A model generated the notes under the pieces. The model was not told the DNA's origin, ran no database searches, and was given only the letters and a program-made list of their open reading frames with translations. From Hofstenia miamia (Eukaryota > Xenacoelomorpha > Acoela): a stretch of 64,000 nucleotides of DNA. Of the stretch, positions 34,983-44,800 are shown piece after piece. How positions within the stretch are numbered: position 1 is the first letter of the stretch; every line of letters starts with the position of its first letter. The stretch covers positions 4,003,520 to 4,067,519 of the forward strand of contig SCFE01000001.1 of NCBI GenBank assembly GCA_004352715.1, given 5' to 3'. The position numbers and the translations under genes were made by a program.

Positions 34983-37900
34983 NNNNNNNNNNNNNNNNNN
35001 NNNNNNNNNNNNNNNNNNNNNNNNNNNNNNNNNNNNNNNNNNNNNNNNNNNNNNNNNNNNNNNNNNNNNNNNNNNNNNNNNNNNNNNNNNNNNNNNNNNN
35101 NNNNNNNNNNNNNNNNNNNNNNNNNNNNNNNNNNNNNNNNNNNNNNNNNNNNNNNNNNNNNNNNNNNNNNNNNNNNNNNNNNNNNNNNNNNNNNNNNNNN
35201 NNNNNNNNNNNNNNNNNNNNNNNNNNNNNNNTATATATATATATATATATATATATATTCTACAAACACTTAATGAACAAAAAGTCTAAATTGGGCACTT
35301 GAAAAGTATTGGATACATTCACTTAATATTTTGTAGCATAGCCTCTACTTTGTTTCACTGCTTCTAGTCTCGTCCCATAATTACTTGTTAGGCTTTTGCA
35401 AATATCCACTGGAATCTTGCTCCATTCTTCCTTGCAGAAATCTTCCAATTGTTGAAAATTTTGCGGATTCTTCAAATGAACTCGCACTTTTAATTCTTTC
35501 CACAGATTTTCTATGGAATTGAGGTCTGGAGATTGGCTGAGCCATTTAATCACGTCAACGGCAGATTTAAGAAGATTTTGCTCAAGTATGCTGCGGTATT
35601 GAGAGGCATCCATTCTTCCTTTAATTATATCCAGTTCCCCAGTGCCATTTGAAGAAAAACACCCTCAAACCATAATGCTTCACAGTAGGAAAGGTGTTTT
35701 GAGGTTTTTGGGCTGTTTTCTTTCTTTCTCCAAACACATGCGGCTGTATTCCTTCCGAGCAATTCAATTTTGGTCTCATCAGACCATATTACTTTAGCCC
35801 AAGAATCAGCTGATTCTTTTTCATATTGTTTCACAAAGCTTAAACGTGCTTTCAGGTGTTTAGCTTTTATTAGAGGAACTTTCCGTGGTACTCTAGAATG
35901 CAGCCCTGTAACATGGAGAGTTCTGCTTATTGTGCATTTGCTAACTTCTTTCCCTGTTGTTTTCAAATCATTTTGAATTTCTCAACGTGTGATGTAAGGG
36001 TTCCTTTGAACTTTGCGAGCAATCCATCTTGCACTTTTGTTATCAATTTCGCGAGGCCAGCCATTGCTCTGCATTTTTGCAGTTGTATTAATTTTTTTCC
36101 ACTTTCTAATCAGGTTTCAGGCAAAATATATGAGGGTTGACAATCTAATTGCTTCAATTAAGGCTGCTATCATAAAATATCAAAGTTGTTCAATTTTTGA
36201 CTGAGTTAAAATTCCACCAGATGATTACTCCTCCCACCTTTGATCTTTGAAATGATAACTGTGAAATAAACGCTTATATCAAGTCACGATTAGAAAATAA
36301 CTGTTTCGCTGTTATAATGGTAGGAAGGGGTAGAGAACATTTAATCGGATTTGTATGTCAAGTTACGAAAATGTCAAGCAACAGTTGAGAGAAGTATCTC
36401 TATATTGAGAAAACTCTTGGCCTTTGAAAGAAATTTTAACCACAATACTATGTGGAAAATTATGTGCTGCTATTATAATTTAGTGAAGTAATTGCTTTAA
36501 AAAATGACTTTTTATTATGTGAGAGATTTTGTATTTGTTTTATACCTTGTTCTCAGTAATAGCAAAACGTTTTATATTGCTTAAATCATTTTGAAAAATG
36601 AATGGTCGTATTTAGGGCATAATTAACTAAATTCTTTCATATTTTCGTCGTAAAAATAAGGTCATATTTTGTTTTTTTAAAGTCGTATTTCTTCCATCGC
36701 TACTAATAATATGTTATCCGGTGTCCGGCAGTGAAAATATTCGGAATTATCTGGTATCCGGTATATTCAATTCACTATCCGGATCCCATCCTTACTCCTT
36801 TCTTTTTAAGTGTATTTTCGTTTTTTAGTTCAGGTGTGTGCAATTAGAATTTGAATTTATAGAATTCACTTAGTTACTTGAATTCTTTTGACCACTTTCT
36901 TATTCACTCTTTAAAAATTGTAATTTTAAACAATAATGCGAACACCAGATACTAATACTATGTTTGTAATAAATTATCGATATTTAAGGATGTAAGCATA
37001 TGGATTTTTGAAAAACGCAGTGTGGACAAAATGTCAAAGAGAGATCAATTTTTGGTCCTTGATGCTTTAAAACGTGGTGTCCAGCAATTGACACGTCTGC
37101 GTCATCCAAAACTTTTGGTCGTTGAACATGGTTTAGAAGAGTCTAGGTATGCATTATAATGCGGTATTTTACTTTGAATCCTTCATATCTTCTCAAATAT
37201 TAGGAATCGGTTTTATGGGCCCGCCATTGCGAACATAGTTGCTAGTGTCTTCATCATTGCTTATTTAATTGCTAGACGGACAATAGCATTAGAATATGTC
37301 GCACTCATTGAAAAAATATGTTAGTTGAGTGTATTTATTAAACATTTACTTGTAAACCTGTTTTCGATTTCGTAATATTTATTGCTTAATTTTTGTTGCT
37401 TGAATTTAGTTCTCATATCGAATTAATCAACTTTGCCTTTAGAGATTCTTTGGCATTTGCAACCGAACCAGTTTTTGCTTCAATATCAAACATTCTTGGA
37501 GTGCACTTTAATTTACCGTCACCAATTCCTAGCGATTTAAGAGAATATGAACTATTTGAAACCGAACTGAAGTATGGCCTTTTACAGGTTAAAGATCCTC
37601 CGATTGAGCTGTTTAGTCAGACATCATACATTTAGGTAACAGAAGCTTTAATGTTTGTACACAATGACGTCAAAATGATCCATGGTAATGTTTGTCCAAA
37701 TAGTATTATTTTAAACAGAAATGGTGCATGGAAGCTGGCTGGTTTAGAATACGCAATTCCAAATGACACACCAAATACTGCGGAGGTATTTTTGTTTCTA
37801 CATTAGTTATGTCAATTTTAATGCTATTTGAAAGCCATTTCATTCTAATTTTGATTTTCAGCACAATTTGTGTCAGGATCAGTTTTTTGTGAAATTTCAC

Positions 37901-38707
37901 AATTGCTTATAATATTGTACAATGAAATATTTTTTTGAATATAACAGTTCTAGTCTTACTTTAGAGAGTTCCTTTAAAAGAAAGATGCTATAACGAAATT
38001 TATTTTATTCAATGATGATTCCTATAACGTGAATAGGTTCGATTCCCACTGGCATAATTTGCTCATAATTCGTTTAAATTTGATTAGTAATTTAAAGATC
38101 TACTACTGCAAAACAATTCATGTGTGCACTGGTATTTTAAATTTTCTGCTTCTTAGAAGGCGATAATTTAGAATCTTACATAAAATGTCTAATATCCACT
38201 TCTATATATTTATATTTGGTGATGGTCAACTCCATTTTTGCAACGATTTTTTTATTTTGAGCTTTAGCTCTAAATGTATATTGTATAAAGTTTTACATTC
38301 TTTTTCTCAAAAGCTACAATTTTCAAAATTTGCAATTATAAAACCAGAATTTGCTATTTCTGTTACCTCTTCCAAAGCCAATATTACTTTATTTATTATA
38401 ATAAATCATTTGGAAATTTTTATTTACATAAATCTGTACACATTTACTGTATATAAAGTCGTAGCATTTATTAATATGTTATTTCATATTTACATTCTCG
38501 TCTAAGTTTTAACTTATAGCTAATAATTTTGATCCAAATTAATTTATTTAAATTAATTTATGCAATTATTCCTGCAAAGTTCCATAAAATATAGATTTGT
38601 TAGGTGCCAGTCAGGCACTCATTGCTATTTAAAATTTCTTTTTTATTTTTAAATTTTTGAAAAACCCTGACATTAGATCTTTCAATGAGAGCGTTTTTGC
38701 AGTATAA

Positions 38708-38752
<45 letters not shown>

Positions 38753-38825
38753 AATTTATANNNNNNNNNNNNNNNNNNNNNNNNNNNNNNNNNNNNNNNN
38801 NNNNNNNNNNNNNNNNNNNNNNNNN

Positions 38826-38859
<34 letters not shown>

Positions 38860-41800
38860 TATATACAGTATATGTATATTTATTATCGCTTACTAGCTTG
38901 TAGCAAAGTTCATCAATATCAAACATCGTTATTCATGTGTTGTTTCAAAACAATCTTATAATGCGAACTAACTATAATTAAATTTTAAAATTTGCTGCAC
39001 CTGGTTATTTAGGTGGTTATTAGGTTTGAAGAAAATCAAGTGAATTTTCGTTAACATCGAAATTTTGAAAACATAATTTCTAAATATTTATTTAAATGCA
39101 TTTTAATTTCGGCCTCCATTTTTTTCTTGATTACTCATTTTTTATTAATTGATTTGTGCCTTGAAAGTGTCTGCATGCTTCAACTTCCTTGAGTGAGAAA
39201 TTTTCGGAATTCAATTTTATGTAAATTTTCATGGCTTTGTTTAACTTCATTTTTTATTGGAGTTTAATTACATAGTTTGTAATTTCAAGAGCAAAACTTT
39301 TGGTCTAAATGTTAAATATTAACTAAGTCATAATCCTGAATCGCTTTAACCGTTTGAATAAGTTTTCTACACTTTACAGATATTTTAGGTTTAAGTTAAC
39401 ATATTTTGTGTGAATAAATTGCATTTATAATTCAATTCTGGTTTTAGCCTTCATTTCCATTTCGTGAATGGGATCCCGATTTCCCACTAATGGCAAAGCC
39501 ATCGTTGGATTATTTGGCACCCGAGTACGTTCTTAGTAAGAAATGTTCAAGATGCAGTGACTTATTTTCGATGGGGATGGTGTTCTATGCAGTTTTCAAT
39601 AGAGGAAAGCCTTTGTATGAATGTGACAATGTGCTTTCTACCTTCCAGAAAAATGCTATTGAGGTAAGTATTGCTTCTGCTTTTTCTAATTGTTCTTTTG
39701 AAGCTACACTTGTAACGGGTGATTCAAAACGAGCGGTTTTCTCTAGTAGGGCTTTTCTGACAGGCGCGTGCGAGTTCTTTCAAACTCATATGTCCTTTTT
39801 AATCACTATTGTTTGGCAATTCATTATGGAAAAATATAGGCCACAACAACTTGTACAAATTGTTCAATTGTACTATGAAAATCAGCTTTCTGTGAAAGTT
39901 TTTCGCAAATTTCGCCCGACTTGCTGGGATGTCCCGTCATCTGGCAGGCCACGTACAGCTGTTCAGTGATGAGGCCCAATTCTGGTTCAATGGCTACGCA
40001 AAATTGCCGTAGTGAATCAAGAGCATCCATTACAATCATTGAAAACAACAGTTTAGTGTGCTTTGTAAACGACGAACGTTATCGCGCCATGGTAACTGAC
40101 TTTTTGGTACCTTAAGTTGAAGCACATGGTCTCCACGGTATTTGGTTCCAACACAGCGCGTGTAACAATGGACTTATTGGGACATCATTTTGGTCAGCAA
40201 TTAATTTCACGTTTTGGCCCGGTGAATTAGTCACCAAGATCGTGTGATATCACACCTTGGGACTTTTTTCTTTGGGGTTACGTAAAAACAAAAGTCTATG
40301 TGGATAAACCAGCGACGATTGAAGCATTGGAAGCAAATATTGAGCGAGTTATTCGTGAGATTCCGGTCGCAAGTCTCGAACGCTCATCGAAAATTGGCGC
40401 GAAAGAATGGACCATTTAATGACCAGTTGCGGCCAACATATGAAGGGGATTGTTTTCAAGAAATAATTGTAAAGGATTATTTTTTTCGGTTCGTAATAAA
40501 TTTTCGACAATAATATTATATTTCATGTTTTATTTCTACAATTCAAAAATTTTTGTTAACCCCTATCGAGGAGCTTCTGTCATATTATTTAGCGCCCGTA
40601 TAGATTTTTTTTGCATCCAGCGCCTTGTAGATATTTTAAAATTTTGTATATATATATTAGAACAAATTTGCAAAATCAACAATGATGCATAATCGTTAGT
40701 TTTCAACAATTTTGCATAATTATTCAGTTATGAGTACAATTATGCATAATTGTCATCAATTATAAGATGATTTTTTGAAATTTATATCAATATAGTTATA
40801 TTCAAACTATTTATTTATTCATCACTAATTCGGTAATTACACACTATTAAAATATAATGCAGTAACCATCACATATAATGTGAGCTAAGAAAATTGTTGT
40901 AACACAAAATCATATAAAAATGTTCAGTAAAGCTTATTTCGGCACATATTGCTACATTTGCATCGGATATTGCACTTAACGGCATTTTTTATAGCTCTTG
41001 CAGCTATTGCTTTGACATGTCTTGGTGCATCTACACTTCGCAAACCCTGGCAGTTCCAATTGAATCCAGCTGTCCCACCTCACGCAATGATATATTTTTG
41101 AGTTGGGCTCATCAAAAAGGCTTATAAATTTTCCAAGCAAGAGCTAAGCCGACTACGAGTATATTGTGGATTGAGTGATCCATTACTTATTCCAAGATTA
41201 TATAAATTATCATCAATGAAATTACAACAGCCTTTATATTTGGCATCTCAGCTCTACCACGACCCACCAAATGATTTGGAACCATTACTGTGTCCTCAAT
41301 TTGTGTTGACTTTAAAACGCTTGCTAGCAAGACTCTGCATCTTATCACCTGGTGTACCTGCTCTCTTTTGGAAGCCTGTTGTTCTAGATCAATGTCCGGC
41401 TTGCGGTAACATTAAATGCAAACAATATACTTATTTTTTGCTTTAATTCCTTCCCCATGATATAAAGACATAGCACATGTTTACCAAAACAAAAATTTCT
41501 TCACTGACAGCGAGAATTCATGGTGCTAAGAAGCGTGGGCATGTCTCGCACACATTTCGATGTAGTTCAATTTGCTCTATGGTAATGTTCGCAAGTTTTT
41601 CATATGCTCCTCTGTGTAATGCGCGCTCCTCCATGTCCTTTAGAAACATGAATTGAATGAATAACATTGAAGAGCTCGTTAGCAAAAACAAACTTATGCC
41701 TCGTTTTGCAAGTTTTCCTACACAGGCGCGGATCCAGGATTGAAAACAGGAGGTGACTATTAAATTTAAGTTTATAAACTTATTAAGCTTTTTGTATTTT

Positions 41801-44800
41801 AAAAAATAATGAGTATGCACAATGCAATGTTTATTCCTAATATATNNNNNNNNNNNNNNNNNNNNNNNNNNNNNNNNNNNNNNNNNNNNNNNNNNNNNNN
41901 NNNNNNNNNNNNNNNNNNNNNNNNNNNNNNNNNNNNNNNNNNNNNNNNNNNNNNNNNNTATATATATATATATATACATTACAAAATCAAAAACTATTCA
42001 AGGAATAAAAAGGATGTCATCATTAGTCGAGGGTGTGCTGACATGAACTTTTTACAAATTTTTTTATTTGCTACTGTAAAAGAGAAACCATGCATTGCAA
42101 TGACTGCCAAGTCTGATAGCCATTCTGTTGCCATTATTCTCTTTAACCACGTATGTATTCTTCTCTAACACGAAAATGATCTCTCTGCTTCAACACTTCC
42201 AATTGGCAAGATTGCTAATACCATGAGTAGCTCTCGAATGTTGGGAAAAACATTTTATCTATAGCTGTTTGACTCTTCCAATACTTCATCCAACGGAAAA
42301 GCTCATTATTGAATGACGATGGTAGAGGCATAATATGACTCCATTTTTCTATGAGGAGACTCTGCGTGAATCACTTTTTCTAAAAAAAATCTGCTTTTTA
42401 GGAGAATTGTCAAAAATAAAAAAAGCTCTACACAACTATCCATCATATTAACTACTGGTGCAATTTCACAGGCATGAAAGATAACTAGGTTCAAAGAATG
42501 AAGACAATTTCCTTTATAATTTGCATCTTGTGACAACTTTAAGATTTCGGATTGAACTCCTTTTTTTCTTCAACTCATTGAAGCTGTTGTGTCATATGCT
42601 TTTCCAGTTGATCGTTTTCAAGATTGCATAGGTCTATAAGAACTTCACGCTTTTGAGGTTTATCTGGATCACTGACAAGATCAAGGATGCGCAAACATAT
42701 TGACAAAACTAAACGATTTCGGGAGGTAGTCTCATCTGCGATAATGGAAAAATATGGACATTTTTCTAAACATTTCCGTATATTGTCTTTATATAATTCG
42801 CCAGTTATTTCTAATATTTCATTTTGAATGGACTTACTAATGTATCGAGCATTTTTGGGACCTGTGTTTTTTTAAGGATGGATTTTTTTCTGCTATCACT
42901 CTTATTATAGCAATGAAATTACCTTCATTAGATTCTGCAGGATTTGCAAAATCTATTTTATTATCTCTGTGTCCTCTTAGGGAAAGCTGTTGTCGGGACA
43001 TAGATGCACAATATCAACAATAAGTGGTAGTATCACCTCATTCTTTGAAAAATTGGAAACAGAAGCTTGAGGACTCATTTGGACATCAATACGATTTTCG
43101 ATATTGTGTGTTTAATTCCTTATAATTGAACGTTCTAAAGACAGATTGTGATATTTTTTATCTTAATGTGCATCTAGTATTTCTTTGGCCTTGTAGTTGC
43201 AAAATGGATTGTTGAATAATGCCCCTAATGCCTTCTTTTCATTTGCATTCAAAAATAACAACCATGTCAAACACCAACCTTCTTCATAGTTTTCACAGGA
43301 ACTATAAGCCAGCCATTTGTATTGCTCCAGCCATTTCCACTGAAAAGTTAAATAGTGCTTCTTTGATTCTGAAAATTTAGCATTTAATTTGTCAGTTGGT
43401 AGGGGTTTCCAGCAATTGTCTGTGTGTCGAATTTTATCAGAATCTGTTAAAGATTTCCAATTCTCTCTCACATCATATGGAGATATTCGATCAATCTTAA
43501 ATGATGCAAAACAAACTGTTGTATTATTTTCAGGATCTTATACATTTCTTGGAAGGGAAGATTAATTAAAATTTCTGCTTCTGAAGATTGTCCAGTGTTT
43601 TCAAGCGTAAGGAAAGTATCTAGAGTTCCTTGAAAACGAATTTTTTTATTGGGATGTTTGCTCAGTTCTAAAAAGATAAGAAGTATAAATAAGTTTTTCA
43701 ATATGTTGTTTTGTGAATATATTTTGTTTTACATTACATGTTTTATATTACAGAGCATTTTTACCTAATGATTGCAGTGAAAAACATTTAAAAAAATTAG
43801 CTAGATATTAATGAAAAAATTATTTTCAAATAACCTCAACAATTTTGTAATTGTAATAAATTATGGGAAACTCATTAAGAATAGTATCTTTAGAAATGTA
43901 AAAAGAATTATTCATTAAATTGAAGTTGTAAATATTGTGAATTTAATCAATTAAAATTACATCTACCTTATTTAAGATTAAATCAACATCTGCCAAAAAA
44001 CTGCTACATGCTTACACCTATTCAGGGATGTAAACAGAAATGGACACGACCCAGCAGAGCAGGGTCGAGGTGTTAAAAATGGGTTGACATTTAATAAATA
44101 ACTCACTATTACTCAAAAGATGCATGTAAATCAAGGGAAATGTAGTGATTTTATTATAAGTTTACACTGTCCCATCATTGGTCTAGTGAAATGAAAATGA
44201 AAGAAAATCTACTAATTTAAATGAGTACATCAATGAATAATTTGGTCAGTTATGGCAGACATTATGTTTCAATTCAAACAATACATACACACTATTTTCA
44301 TGTTGCAAATATGCCTCTATTTTTGTCATTCTGCAAATAACAATACTTTTTTATAATGCAAGACCTTTATTTCAGGTAATTATTTCTCTCGGCTCAATTC
44401 AAATTTATATGAGGAAATTGTTTGATACATGAATTTACGTATAGTAACTATATGTCTCACCTAACCGTATGCAGCCATTATTAAGGCTGACTAAGAAACT
44501 AGGTTTCTCGTTGGCCATAAGCATTAGTAAACTAATGCTCATTTTCTACGCTTTTGTCTAGCATTGATGAGCCCCCTTTGCAATAGCAGGCTCATAAACA
44601 CGTTCAACCAGGGCTGCATGTTGTGCACATGACACAGTATGGGCTTGTCTGGTTTACTGCTACTCACTGCTTCAGCCGCTAAAACAGTCTATTACCATAC
44701 CCAATCCCAACTTTCTTATTTCAAATGCAATGCACACTACAGCTAATAGCAAAGCAAAGTGTTACAATGACGTTCATTTGGCGGGAAACTAAATGGTTAA

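Larger units (their letters stand above)
34261..36794. mobile_element. hAT-like element with CCGGATA subterminal repeats, in SCYL2 intron 1
   Basis: Ends TGGGGATGTGCCGGTATCCG and complement TAAGGATGGGATCCGGATAG, flanked by 8-bp CTTCTTTC (34253-34260) and CTCCTTTC (36795-36802), a 7/8 target duplication. Several TATCCGG/CCGGATA motifs lie near both ends, as expected for hAT transposase-binding subterminal repeats. No hAT transposase is seen; a Tc1-like copy is nested inside. Confidence 0.8.

Noticed and set aside
37588-37635. Extension of SCYL2 exon 3 as VKDPPIELFSQTSYI then stop
   Set aside because: It is a 48-nt GT-AG intron; splicing restores the conserved protein.
44023-44060. CAGGGATGTAAAC as another hAT end
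   Set aside because: No partner end or subterminal repeats found; left unannotated.
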